A stretch of 64,000 bases of DNA from positions 124,485,366 to 124,549,365 of the forward strand of contig JAHLJT010009436.1 in the NCBI GenBank assembly GCA_031308135.1, written 5' to 3'. This document shows, piece by piece, positions 36,725 through 48,129 of this stretch (its first letter is position 1; each line of letters begins with the position of its first letter). This DNA is from Acheta domesticus (lineage: Eukaryota > Arthropoda > Insecta > Orthoptera > Gryllidae). The translations under genes and the position numbers were made by a program. The notes beneath the pieces are model-generated. The model searched no databases, was not told where the DNA came from, and saw only the letters and a list, made by a program, of their open reading frames with translations.

Positions 36725-37135
36725 TACCGCTCGTTCCGCACGCTTCGCCCGTCTCCCTCGCACGCCCTATCCGAGCTGCCATGGCTGCCCTGCCTACACC
36801 TCTCGCCCCGTCTGCCCACACCTTTCCACTCTATCTGCTCCTCCCGTTCATTGTACTCCTCCCGCTTCTTTCCCTCTTTCCGCTACGCTCATTCCTGTCG
36901 CTAGCTCCGTTTTTGGCTCTGCCTCCTACTCCGCTCCGGCTGCTCCTTCCGCTTCTCACGCTCCATCTACTTCTTTCGTTTCTTCCACCTCTCCCCCTCA
37001 CTCTGCTCCGCCCGCGCCTTGTTCTCCATCCGCTCCCTCTGCTCCTTTCTTTCCCCTCGCCCCGCTCGGTTCCGTCCGCTCCGCTCGCTCCACCCAGCCC
37101 GCTCGGCCCCGTTCCCCGCCCCCGGCAAAGCACGG
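36725..37135. repeat. C/T-rich low-complexity block
   Basis: Built of CCGCTC, CTCCCG and CTTTCC words with very little G or A. The 157- and 178-codon frames over it encode only Pro/Leu/Ser/Ala repeats and are not genes. Confidence 0.75.
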
Positions 37136-37609
37136 CAACAAGAGCCATTGGAGAATTTATTTAGCTAAATATTGTGGAAAAAAGCACTTTTATGTTACAT
37201 TTTCTTTTCGTTTTTATCTTTTCTATATTTATCATAAGGGAATCTATTTTTGATTCGTGATGTTGCGGATGAATTAAGCTCGTAATAATCAGTTGCTGTT
37301 GTATTATGTAAATAGATGAGAAAGGAATGTGTATTTTTGAGAATTATTTAACGGATAATTTCAGTTCTTATTTTTTTTATTAACCGGTTTTCTTACACAG
37401 CGGATTTGCGCCTTATAAGAGTGTTCTCAGAGTGTTCGGATATTATTAATATATAGCTGACTTAGCGTTACCTTTAATAATAGCGAGGCCACTCCCTCTG
37501 GAGTCCTTAATTTCACTATACGTATTGTTGGTTGGGGTGATTTGGAGGACTAGTTGAGGTTATTCATTATGAATGGAGGTGTGTGTTTCTAATGAACCAA
37601 GGGGCATTT
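37136..37609. other. no recognised feature
   Basis: AT-rich; ACCGGTTTTCTTACACAG at 37383-37400 resembles a splice acceptor but no exon follows recognisably. Confidence 0.35.
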
Positions 37610-38060
37610 TCGACACTAGCTAAATAGCTATTTGAGTTCCGCCGCTATCCGGGGGAGAATTCCAGCGACCGGCTGCACTGATCTGCTCTACTCTTTCGTG
37701 GTTTCTCCGATCAACATCAGGCGAATACGCGAAGCGCCCTAACAAACGCGCCGCGGTCCGCGCGCGATCTTTCCTTCCTCTTCCATGTCCTATCCTTTCT
37801 CCTGACAATCATTTACAATTAGATGCACTACTCTATCACACATTCTGGAAGGCTTAAAGTTTGTCCAATCTAGGGCGGTGCCCTGCTGGTGGAAGATAGT
37901 CTGGTTGAAGAAAACACCCCAAACCGACGGTTAGGTCGGCGGGGTCATCCAGCCGGGGAAGGTCACCACCACCTCCCACAATAATAACAAGCAATACACT
38001 TACGTGATTAATGACCTTAGTATTTGTCGCAACCGGAATTACTAATCAGTCTATCGGCAG
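37610..38060 (+). repeat. SINE-like dispersed family, copy A
   Basis: Shares with the copies at 41005, 43727 (inverted) and 48130: CACTAGCTA-ATAGCTA, GGAGAATTC-A-CG-CCGG, TGGTTTCTCCGATCAAC, CGCGATCTTTCCTTCCTCTTCC, GGTG or GGCG-rich middle, and the 3' part ACTTACGTGATTAATGACCTTAGTA. No ORF. The tRNA-like head seen in copy D is not evident here. Confidence 0.7.
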
Positions 38061-39252
38061 AACGCAGTTTAAAAAGTTAATGATCTAGATTACTTATTTG
38101 GAATAAAGATAAAACCTTTTTTATGACGGTCTGCTAGGATTGAAGTTGTACTTTCAACCTTGTACGACAGTGGGTAAGCTGTGTCATCTTATATTTTCTG
38201 TTTTCTTATGAATTGAGTTTTGATATTATATTTATCGTATCAAATGTGAAATGTTTTTCTTCACATTTGATACGAAGAAATGGAAATATCTAATAGGACA
38301 ACAAAGCGAATTTGTTGATCAATATAAACATTTTCTTTATTTTTTAAAATTAATTAGTTATAAACAAAGAAAAGAGTACAAAAAGATATCAACATCAATT
38401 CTATTTCATATACTCACATTTCAAATTCATCTATGTTGAATTTCTTTTCTTTATGAATAAGAATTGTGGAGGCAACTAGCCGGATCTAGGTCTAATGACT
38501 CGGCTTTGATACAGTATCAGTGGAGCTAAACAGCAATACGGCACATTAAGTGTGCAGTTTTCTACTCAGTATGTTGCGTTGGGTCCCGTCAGCGAGTTTG
38601 CGACTTACAAAGAGTTTAGTTGAGCTTTGTTCACAGCTTCGCAAGCGATCTTCGACCCATCTGTATCTGCAGCACCATCAGCAAATGTTCCACGTGTATT
38701 TCGGGTATCTTAATTTGACCCTACTTACGTTGCATATGAGGCTAAAAATATAACTGAGAAGCATTTACTGTACGTTCGTTTTTCTTTAATGGTTAAATTA
38801 ACATGCAATGGTAAATACAACATGAAGTTTCAAGAAAATTAAATATGGACTCTATGGGAATGTAAGGGAAACCGTAGAAGGTTGACTGAAAATGTTTTCG
38901 AAAGGAAACTATTCACGCAGTTCGTAGAAATAACATTTTTCTAGTAACAAAAGTTATAAATAATAATTTTGAAGAATATGTTAACGTCTGCCATGTTGTT
39001 TAATTGTAATAGTGTTACCACATAATTAAAATTGGCTCTAAAATGGTCTATTGAAAAAATGTTTTAATATCTGTTTTAATAAGGTTGGAAAACTTTTACA
39101 ATTATTACAAAACAGGTTTGAAAACTATTCAAATCTGCTGAAAGTTACAACTTTATGCAGTTAAAAAGTCATTTCGAATATTCTTACAATTAGTTGAATG
39201 ACTTGTTCCTGTGATTTTTGTTTTTAAGCACTCGTGAATTTTCCCTGTAAAT
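38061..39252. other. AT-rich stretch with no recognised gene
   Basis: Contains the strong hairpin listed separately; otherwise featureless. Confidence 0.4.
38235..38275. repeat. perfect 16-bp inverted repeat with 9-nt loop
   Basis: TCGTATCAAATGTGAA at 38235-38250 pairs exactly with 38260-38275. Far beyond chance for this spacing. It could be a MITE core or a structured RNA element. Confidence 0.75.
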
Positions 39253-39530
39253 CAATATTTCCCAACGGGGTCTTTATCGGGCCCCGGGAGATGGATAAAA
39301 TTTTGAAAGGGGGTCAGTGATGATCAAGGGATCGATAGCCTAATATGCATCGACAAATGATCTGTGTAGTCAAGATCCTGTTGGTTACAAAAAATGAAGT
39401 AATAAATAATTTTCATAGGTACAGGTTCAGAACATCTAATGTTTACATTACTTTTAATAGTACAAAAAGTAATAAATAATAAAAAATCATAACAGTAAAA
39501 CAATTTTTTCAAAGCTTTTGTTGATATTCT
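39253..39530 (+). mobile_element. decayed hAT relic related to 57960-59231
   Basis: TTCCCAACGGGGTC, then GGGCCCC, then GGGTCAGTGATGATCAAGGG match the element at 57960 on both sides of its nested insertion. Here the two parts are nearly contiguous, giving an empty-site version. The right end was not found. Confidence 0.55.
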
Positions 39531-40354
39531 TTGTCAATGTAATTGTTATCAAGTTGTTAATGTGCAATTATTTGTGTTCTGATTCATTTAAATGCTGAGT
39601 ATTATAGAAAAACGTTAAGTGGTCGGTTAAGCAAATCTTTATTTTGCTAAGAGGAGACTTCAAAGACTTTTATAGACCACTATGTAGAGCAGGGTTCAAC
39701 GTCAAATTCTTGTATCAAGGGGGTAGGTACGCTGTACAACCGGTGCGGTCCCGAAAGTTAGGGGCCCCGAACGAGGACCCTCGCTGACCGCCAATAATGG
39801 GCACCTGTTGAAAACATTTTGAAAATATTTCTTTGTACATTTAATTAATATAATTCCATTTACTTCAATTGAATGTGAGAAACTCGTTTCGTAAAAACAA
39901 AGAATATATTGGTGGTCCAGTGGTTGAGTAAGGGAATTCACAACGTATCCTCCCATTTTACATGTGCGTACCCATCAACATTTTACGCACTTAATAGTCA
40001 GCTGAGCTATTTGATCGTGATGTATACCGTAACCGAGATGTTTAGCAATTTCGTGCTCTGTAACTCACAAATAACGGGATTCCAAAAATATTTCCAAAAT
40101 GTGAAATTTCCCCCCTTCCTTAATCTGAAAGATAAACTTCGCGTTTGTTCGTGCGGTTCATTCTTGTCAGCTTCACTAACATTTCCGGCGGCGAGATAGG
40201 CGCCTTATGGAGCAGCTATTCCTGTTCCATTGACCAGAGCTGCAGCCGGCAGGCGCGCGAGCGATCACCTCGGAGTCAACAACCCTCGCCACTTCCGCAG
40301 TGGAGGCGCGCTTGCCCCCTCGTAAGCCCTGGCACCACCTTCGCCCGCGCCTGG
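39531..40354. other. no recognised gene
   Basis: A possible hAT-like start CAGGGTTCAAC occurs at 39690 without a partner. A moderately GC-rich stretch lies at 40190-40350. Confidence 0.35.
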
Positions 40355-40850
40355 GAGTGGTAAAATGTCATCGATGTTTTTAAAATATCGTTATTTCCCA
40401 TCAGCAACATCGACGTTTTGCTTTCGATGTTTTTTTACAGATCGATATATTTTTCCATAAACTTCGATGTTTAAAAAAGATATGTTATCTTCTTCGATGA
40501 TTTTGTACGTGGTAATGTTAAACACTGTCCTTGTATAAATGAAGCGAATAAATTAAATACTAGCAGAACGCGATGTCCTTTATTTTTTTTTTCCTTCTTT
40601 ACATTCGATAGACGTTATTATTAATATATCACTTATTTGTGACCAAACAATAAAATACACCTGTATTTCATTTAAGTACTCGAGTTAAAAATGGAAACAG
40701 GGTGAGAAAATAACATCTATTTTATCATATTTAAAACATCGATATTTAATCATCGAGTTTTTTGTCAATGTTTTCATCAGCATCGCAAACATGTTGGTGA
40801 TGTATCGAAATATCAATGAATCGATGTTTTGATACAATTTGCCATCACTA
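40355..40850. mobile_element. probable hAT MITE with ATCGAT-rich interior
   Basis: Left GAGTGGTAAAATGTCATCGA and right end, complemented, TAGTGATGGCAAATTGTA are roughly inverted. Repeated CATCGATGTTTT and AAAACATCGAT words fill both subterminal regions. Target duplication is unclear. A related left end occurs at about 47190. Confidence 0.5.
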
Positions 40851-40871
40851 GCCCCGCCCCGCCATCACCAC

Positions 40872-40919
40872 TACCGCCGCCGCCGCCACCGCCACCGCCA
40901 CCGCCACCGCCACCGCCAC
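40872..40919. repeat. (CCGCCA)n microsatellite
   Basis: About eight CCGCCA/CCGCCG units directly beside the MITE. Confidence 0.9.
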
Positions 40920-41004
40920 TGTTTAGCTCAGAGCGGCATCTCTGACCGCATCTCTGGCTAGCATCGCGGCGTCTCTGACCAGGAGATCTTAGAGTCAGTT
41001 CCAA

Positions 41005-41462
41005 CGGTGGCGGATTTACGACACTAGCTAGATAACTAACGAATTCATGCACTGTCTGGAAGAGAAAAACTGGGGATCTGCTGCTCTGATCGGTACTTTT
41101 CTGTGGTTTCTCCATCAATACCAGGCGACTGCCGGAGCATAAGGGTCACTGATCTTTGCTTCCTCTTCCTTACCATACCCTCTTCTTTTAGACACACTTA
41201 GTCACACGTACACGCACTACCCTACCACACATGTCGGGAGACCAGACTGGAGCGTAGAGCTTGTCTCGGCTGAAGCGGTTCCTCGCTGAGCGGAGATATC
41301 TGGAAGGGGAAATCCCCCGCAAGCCGATGTGTAGTTCCGCGCCGGATGTCGCCAGCCAGCGGGGAAGGAATCAGCGTCTTCTCCCATGATATAACATTCA
41401 CGACACTAACGGGACCAATGACGTAGTAGTTGATGTGTCTGGAAACATCAATCAATTAATGA
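41005..41462 (+). repeat. SINE-like dispersed family, copy B
   Basis: Contains CAGTTCCAACGGTGGCGGAT near the 5' end, CACTAGCTAGATAACTA, GATCGGTACTTTTCTGTGG, GCAAGCCGATGTG, GCCAGCCAGCGGGGAAGG, ATGACGTAGTAGTTG and a 3' ATCAATCAAT tail at about 41449-41458. The tail matches that of inverted copy C. No ORF. Confidence 0.7.
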
Positions 41463-41739
41463 GCTAATGCCACCGCCACTCTCCCGTTGCTATCATCGAA
41501 CTCAACTGTTCTCTCCACGAAGGCGGCTCTACACATTCAGCATTCGAAAAGTAGAGCCCGTCTGGTCGCCTAATCGCGCGAGGAGTTCGACGAATATTCG
41601 TTTCTTTCTTGTCCGAAAGATCGACATGTTGCGGGAACGGGCAGCATCGAATGTATGGCGCTCGGCAAATTGCAAGCAATCCATCTCCACTAGCTGGACT
41701 GAGCAAGCGGTCGCTCACTAGTCACCGAATGTGTAGAGC
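41463..41739. other. moderately GC-rich stretch, no gene
   Basis: Opposing open frames cover this interval but show no domain. Confidence 0.35.
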
Positions 41740-42180
41740 CGCAGGTTTTCTCACGGTCCTCCCGCAATTTCGGCCTCTCATTTCCCACATTACTCCACAA
41801 TTCTCCATACCATCATACTTTCGTCTACTCATTAGATCACCCTCAAGGACACCAGCACTCCGTTATCGTTACCAATAGAACATTTCTAGTCAACGCTGCA
41901 GCACCCCGCATTCCTTTCCACCATTATCACTAGCAACATCATTACCTCCCACACCACCTCTATTATTTACATCGTCATAATTTTCTCCTCACAATAACTA
42001 TTTCTATTATCCCTTCTTATCTACTCTTCCATCATATTTGAACACCTGCATACTCGTCTTTTCCACATTTAAAATCTAACACATCATCTGTACTAGTTTC
42101 TGTCCCCATAATCCTTCCTACTTTCTCAGATCCCCAATTATTTCCACACCCGCTCAACACCTTGTTCTATTTTCTATCTT
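41740..42180. repeat. C-rich, G-poor degenerate block
   Basis: Like 19600-20165: many CCAC, CATC and CTCC words and very few G on the plus strand. Confidence 0.45.
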
Positions 42181-42214
42181 CCACAGCACCGCATCCATAG
42201 CTTCGTATCCGCCT

Positions 42215-42515
42215 CCCCTGCTCCATTTGCTGCACCTTCCCGACGCTCCCCTTTGCCACTTCGCAGTCCGCTGGCGCGCGACCGTTGGGCTCGCCCCGGA
42301 GGCGGCGCCCGCCCACGCGTGGCCGCTAATTAGTGGCGGCTGGCGGCGGCCGCTGCCGCTGCTCCTGCCACCCGCCGCCGGCCTCAGACGTCGACTCCGC
42401 CTTGCCACCGCCGCCGCCCGAGTCGTTGCTCGAAACACCTTGGCGAGGGCTGCGAGCGGTGAAGAAAACAGCTCATCCCGACGATATTTGCTCACTCGGC
42501 GCTCTCACGTACGGT
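42215..42515. other. CpG-dense block
   Basis: GGCGGCCGCTGCCGC, GCCACCGCCGCCGCC and similar words. Open frames on both strands reflect GC content. It could be a promoter-type island. Confidence 0.45.
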
Positions 42516-43379
42516 GATTTGAACGGGTTGATATTTTTTTTCTGAAATTTCGTTTCTTGTTTCTTCAAAACTTTTTTTTGAGAGACTCGTTGCTACATTT
42601 TTTTCATTTGATGAGGTTTTGTAATGTTCTGCACTCTTCTGATTTTATGTAAAAATGTAAAGTATGTAAAAATATTAAGTATGTGCCTAAAGTCTTAGCA
42701 AAGTTGTCCAGGTGTTATTAACCAGTTTACACATAAGACCCTTCTTTTTTTTTTACTATTAACAAATTTTATAAAAAATACTTCTATATATACTATCTTT
42801 TTTCAAAGTTTTTACTACGTATTTTTAACAAACCTGGACCTGAGATTTTTTGAAAAAAATGTCTAATTAGGGTCGAAACGTCAAAACGTTATTATATTAT
42901 TTGTAAAAGTAATTTTGCCTTTTTTTAAAAAGGGTTTGAAGACTTTTTACTACGTTATGAATGTTTTATATATTGTCTATATGAAATGTTTTATCATTAG
43001 AATACAAGGATATTGTCAAAGTTAGTTATTATCTCAAATATATGAAAATTATGAGAATAAACTTGTCACCATGTTTTTTTTGGTTAGAAAGTCCTTTTTA
43101 AATATGATTTTAGAACAGTTATCCTGTCCGTACCATTGCCATAGTGGACGATAATGTTATGCTTGATTACAAAAGATCTGGATTTGTCATTTGATGAGTG
43201 TGAAATATGACTCATTTACTATATTATCACTTAAAAACTGAATCTTTCCTCAAATGTTCCGACAACGAATCGTCTGGTATATTATGTTGTGTTCGAAAGG
43301 AAGCTCCGCAGTTCACCTTTCGCAACTTTCTGAACGCAATTAACTACGGGAATATTCGGATACGTTTGAATCCTCTGAA
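42516..43379. other. T-rich stretch with no recognised gene
   Basis: Many T runs; a 73-codon frame at 43207-43428 is unassigned. Confidence 0.4.
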
Positions 43380-43720
43380 GCAAATCTCCATACTACTTCA
43401 ATTTTCGAAATATTGTAGTATATTCTGAAAAGTTCTAAAATATTTTTGAAACTTCTATAATTTTCTTAAATTCACCCTACAGTCTTCTTGAAAATCTAAA
43501 AATGATTTGAAAATTTTCTCGAATACCATGGATTATTTTCCATTAATCTAATCTGCCAGCTCTCTGGATCGTGACCATCCTCTGTGTTTGTACAATATTT
43601 CTACCTGTCACCAACTGAAGATGTTCGACAGAAAAACATTTCTTCAAATGATAAAAAACACATAACTTCCTACTATTTTTGCGGAGACTTTTTGGGATAT
43701 TCTAGAACTAGAGTCCTAAA
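43380..43720. repeat. degenerate TTCTGGAA-type array, minor block
   Basis: Words such as TTCTGAAAAGTTCTAAAA, TTCTTGAAAA and ATTCTAGAAC recur, matching the larger array at 44486-44940. Confidence 0.4.
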
Positions 43721-43726
43721 GCAACA

Positions 43727-43995
43727 TTGATTGATTGATTTCGGGCGTGTCAACTACTAAGGTCTTTAGTGACGTAAGTGTAGTGCATATTTTTTTCCTC
43801 TGGAGGTGGCGGTGATATCTGTCAGCTAGCAGGAGTTTCCCCAACCAGGTATCTCCCACCAATGGGTAACCGCCCTAGCGGAGACAAGCTTTGAGTTTCC
43901 GACCAGTCTCCCGGCATGTGTGGTACATGTAAGTGTAAATGTGTGTAAGAGGTAGTGCAAGGAAGGGGAAGGAAAGATCCCGCGCGGTCCGTTTA
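43727..43995 (-). repeat. SINE-like dispersed family, copy C (inverted, 5' truncated)
   Basis: Complemented, it reads CGCGCGGGATCTTTCCTTCC, then CATGCCGGGAGAC, GGCGGTTACCCATTGG, ACTTACGTCACTAAAGACC, TTAGTAGTTGACACGCCC and the tail ATCAATCAAT. The order matches copies A and B. The 5' portion is missing. Confidence 0.7.
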
Positions 43996-44485
43996 CATTT
44001 ACAGAACGACATTGTAAATATTGTAATAAAACAATTTGAGCTCACAGCAATCAGAAGCTGATCTTTAATATTTGTTAGGAACGTATTTAAAATTGTCGCT
44101 ATGATTTTTACTTGGTTTGTATAGTATCTTTTCCCGGTTCATGTAATTACTTATAAAATTCTCGTTCATTGACAGAAGTACACATTTTGGGTATCAAATG
44201 AAAATTGTAAGAAAATTCCAACTATTGATATTCCAACTATTGAGAATCTAGGATTCAAATATGGACTTCCCTTGCACCGGTAACACTACCTAAAATCTTC
44301 ACCGAAAAATATTCCGCCCACTGGGGCATTAATTAAATGTGGTTCTTCACTTTCACAATATTGGTTCTCAGAAAATGGACAGAGTCATCTGCTGTAGCTA
44401 GGATTATTGAGTTAAAAAGTTGTTTCTAAACCTGTCACTAACGTGAAAATTCTCAATACAATTTATCCCATTATCGAAATGATGT
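43996..44485. other. no recognised feature
   Basis: AT-rich; a short direct repeat TTCCAACTATTGA occurs at 44216-44243. Confidence 0.4.
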
Positions 44486-44940
44486 ATATTACCTGGAATA
44501 GTCTAAAATTTTCTGAAATGCTCCAGAATTTACTGGAACCGTTTGAGACTATTCTGGAAGATTCGTGAATGTCCTTGAATATTCTACAAGTTTCTAGATG
44601 TTTCGGGATTGTTCTAGAATTTTCTGGAAAGTTCTGTAAGATTCATGTAAGTTCAGTAAGATTTTAAAATTCATGTACGTATTCATGTACGTTCAGGAAT
44701 ATTCTAGAAATTTTCTGGTATACTCAAGAAAATTCTGGAAGGTTCTTGAATATTTCGGAACCCTAACAGACCAAAAAATTTCGAGAATATTTTAGAAGAT
44801 ATTTTGAATATTCTGGGACATTCTAAAAATATGTGGAACATTATAACAATATATGAAAAATTTAAAAATTAATGAAATATTCTAAAAGTTTAAGACATTT
44901 TCCTTTTTCTGGAAGTCTTCAGACCCTTTTGAAGAGTACA
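44486..44940. repeat. degenerate TTCTGGAA/TTCTAGAA array
   Basis: Over ~450 bp, diverged copies of TTCTGGAA, TTCTAGAA, GAATATTCT and GGTTCTTGAA recur at short intervals. The text resembles strings of nGAAnnTTCn blocks (heat-shock-element-like), but a decayed short-period satellite explains it equally well. Confidence 0.55.
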
Positions 44941-45385
44941 ATTCAGAATGTTTCAAAACCACACCTTGTAATATAAAAAATAAGAAATAGTGTATACAAC
45001 TAATAGTTTATTTCATTCATCAACAAATCTCTTAATAATCTTTTGTAACTAGTTTGTACATGTTGTCGTCAGAAAGTACGATATCCATGTAGTTTTCATA
45101 TGACAAATGTTTGAACATTCACTGATACTTAGTTATATAATTATTGGAAAATATAATTTAAAAATATTGTAATAAAATCATTTCTATAATCTGAACTTTC
45201 TAGGATGTTAGAGTTCATATGTTTATAATTTATTTTTCAATTTTATTAATACGTAAATAATATTACTGTTTTATTGCGTTTTGTTTTATTTCATCTGGAA
45301 ATATTTCTGCTGATGTTTTCAGACGTGCCTTATTTCACGAACGTAGAATAATGCGGGAAATGGCGTCCATACTACATTGAAAATT
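44941..45385. other. AT-rich, no recognised feature
   Basis: No supported frame or repeat. Confidence 0.45.
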
Positions 45386-46180
45386 TAACTTGAGAGCGCC
45401 CAACAACCAGACAGTAGCGATTTTTGCGCGCGTCACCGCACGGACATCACGTCACCCAGATTACACCACATGCGCATCCATCATGGCCAAGAGAAAAAGT
45501 GCGAGATGGCGGCCAACGTCAGAGCAAACCCGCTGCCCGTCCTACCCGTTCTGCTCCATTCTCTCCCGCTCCGCTCGGCCCGCCACTCTGTTCCCGTTCC
45601 ACACCATATCGCCCCACCCACATCCTCGCGCCTACCACACCGCGCTCCACCCCACCCCGCTCCGCTTTAAATCCGCCTCACCAACCTTCCCCGCCTCCCC
45701 TGCCGCAATCCCGATTTCCACGCCTCCCTCCTCATGACGTCTCCCCCATGATGTCTATCACCACCCCGCGTCACCTTGGTCCAATGTACCCCACCCGTGC
45801 CATCCACCCTCTCGCTCCACCCCGTTGTACCCCACTGATCACTACTCCGTTCTTTCTCTCCCCGTTCTTCCCATCACGATATTTTGCGTATCACCTCCCC
45901 CACCCCACACCATCCTACCCCACCTCACCCCATCTCACTCCGTCTTCTCACCTCTCACTCTACCCCACACCATCCCACCCTACCTCACCCCATCTCACTC
46001 CATCCCTCACCATCCCACCCTACCTCACCCCATCTCACTCCATCCCTCACCTAAGCCCCCACTCCATCCCATCCCTCCTAACCTTACCTTCTCACACACC
46101 TCACCCCTATCTCCAACCCACCCTAACTTACCTCACCCCAGCCAACCCATCCCACCCTACCGCTTCCCTCTTCCAGCATG
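45386..46180. repeat. C-rich low-complexity block with exact 40-bp duplication
   Basis: Composed of CACCCC, CCATC and CTCACTCC words. The 40-bp unit beginning CATCCCACCCTACCTCACCC at 45971-46010 is repeated exactly at 46011-46050, with degenerate units upstream. The 364-codon frame across it is an artefact. Confidence 0.8.
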
Positions 46181-46229
46181 TGGCGTGTATTACTTTCAGG
46201 CACTGGCATTCCCCGTCGGATGGGCCCGC

Positions 46230-46455
46230 ACGGCCGTGCAGAGTTCATGAATCACGCACGGGCAGCGGCAGGCAGCGCTGGCGCACGGACGCAAAAGCGC
46301 GCCTTTGGAAAATGCCCGCGCGCCTCGTCAGGGCGTGTGCACGGCCCCAGGGAGCGCGGCGCGGGGCGGCGCGTGCGCTCCACGAGTCAAAAGACGCGCG
46401 CGTGCGACGCGAGGCGGCGACTCTCGACGCGACGCGACGCGATGCCACCACACGC
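46230..46455. other. CpG-dense block with (CGACG)n
   Basis: Very CG-rich, ending in CTCGACGCGACGCGACGCGA at about 46422-46441. Confidence 0.5.
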
Positions 46456-46573
46456 GACATGCATAGTGGGCAGTGGGCCAAAAGACATCAGCACATCATC
46501 TGGCCGACCAAGAATTAGGATAACAGAAAGAAGAACTTAGAAATTAGAGAAAAAAGTCTTGTAGATAAATATA

Positions 46574-46625
46574 GCTAAAGGAACTAAAAGAAACTAAAGG
46601 AAACTAAAGGAACTAAAGGAAACTG
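46574..46625. repeat. (AACTAAAGG)n short tandem repeat
   Basis: Five to six units of GGAAACTAAA / GGAACTAAA, slightly variable in length. Confidence 0.8.
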
Positions 46626-46735
46626 CATACGAACACATGCGTATATGAAAATAAAACTAAATTAAATGAAAATTTCAGGCATTTATTTTCCGTTCAACGT
46701 TCGCATCAATGCACGGAACGAACGTTACTTGTAGA

Positions 46736-47188
46736 CAAGGGTGGGCACATCCTAATAGAGGAGCCAACTACATTTGTGGGCCCCCTTAAACTTATTTGTT
46801 TCGGAAAAGCATTCTCAGCTGTAGACAAATTTGCCGTGGTGTTGCAGTTCATTTGAGCGTCGTCAGATGGTAATATATTATTGTTATTGCCACGCGACTA
46901 CCCTTCTTTGTTTTATTATTCGTTTTATATGATAATCATCAATGAACATAAAATGTGTGGAAACGATTCTGTATTAAAACGTAATCTTCATAAATAAACA
47001 TTTAGTTGTAAACCAGTTACATTTTCATAAAGTTTATGACGAATTTTACCAATCAATAAATAAAATATATACAAGGAGAATGAAATTAAAAATTTAACTA
47101 GTGGCGGGCTAGGGTTGGCAATGGAATGTTTTATTAGGAAGGCTGCAAGGCCGCTTTCAAAGTTTTGTGGGGGGTCACGGCCACCCTG
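46736..47188. mobile_element. possible hAT MITE
   Basis: CAAGGGTGGGCAC at the left and, complemented, CAGGGTGGCCGTGAC at the right are roughly inverted. Target duplication is unclear (GTAG shared). No ORF. Confidence 0.38.
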
Positions 47189-47330
47189 GTAGTGCCGCGA
47201 CATCGACAACGAAACATAGATTTTGTAAAATATCGATGTTCAAAAAACTAAAACATTGATGTTAATAATACAGTGATCGAAAATCGTCGATGTTTTTAAA
47301 TATCTATACTTTACGGCTGGTTTAATAATC
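47189..47330. mobile_element. left-end relic of the ATCGAT-rich MITE family
   Basis: TAGTGCCGCGACATCGAC is followed by AAAATATCGATGTTC, CATTGATGTT and ATCGTCGATGTTTTT, like the element at 40355-40850. No right end recognised. Confidence 0.4.
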
Positions 47331-47755
47331 TCCAATATTAAATTCGTGAGGAACACAATTTAATTTGAGAGTGGCTACTTATATTAGCTTATAACTAAAA
47401 GTTAAATAAAAATAAAGTCATGAAACGCCTCTCCATATCAAAATTATGATGAAAGACGAAGGAAATACTAGGACATCAGGATTATCTCGGGCGTGGGACA
47501 GTGAGCTCGAAGATAGTAGTAGAATGTTAGTTATTATTTCATATTTTAACTTTTAGAAAATTGTTATTATGAACATATTGCATATTATGAACATATTGCA
47601 ACACACCGAAATCAAGAACAATGAGCACAAAACATTACTATTCACAAAACATTGGATTCAGTATATCGATGTGTAAAGCATCTTCTTTCACTTTCCTACC
47701 CGTTTTTAAGACGTCCCAAATTTGGGAGTATCCGATTTCTTTTTGGCCCATTTCG
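47331..47755. other. AT-rich, no recognised gene
   Basis: Nothing supported. Confidence 0.4.
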
Positions 47756-48010
47756 GACCAGTGTACGGCGCGTGGCGGCGGTCTCAGCTGTCGCCCGCTC
47801 CCGTATTGCTATGCATTGCTGGCGCTCCGTATGGACACGGTCGTCTCGGCCAGACGGAATACTGATGACGGCGCCTGGTCGCCGCCGCCGCCCCCCTCAT
47901 CGCCGGCGGCGTGACGCGCCGGTCGCCGCGGCCAGCGCTTGCGGTTGGGCGGCGCGGGGCGCCTTTGAACCTTGCCACGGGGCGGAGACGAATAGCTGTG
48001 GGCGCCACTG
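47756..48010. other. CpG-dense block
   Basis: GTCGCCGCCGCC, CGCCGGCGGCGTGACGCGCC and similar words; no domain in any frame. Confidence 0.45.
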
Positions 48011-48129
48011 CGGAGCTCAGCCATTTCAATTACATTCGCACCTGTTCCATAATTATTAACTCCATGGTTTACGTCAAAATGTATCTAAGCTGACCTTTTG
48101 AAGATGAATTTTGCATCGGTTGAGGAGGC

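Noticed and set aside
36691..37253. 157- and 178-codon frames
   Set aside because: Overlapping frames across a C/T-rich block; Pro/Leu/Ser composition only.
40355..40850. clear 8-bp target duplication for the ATCGAT MITE
   Set aside because: Candidate octamers match at only about half the positions, so the hAT call rests on ends and interior words only.
45424..46518. 364-codon plus-strand open frame
   Set aside because: It encodes Pro/His/Ser/Leu repeats from a C-rich low-complexity tract with an exact 40-bp duplication; no domain is visible.
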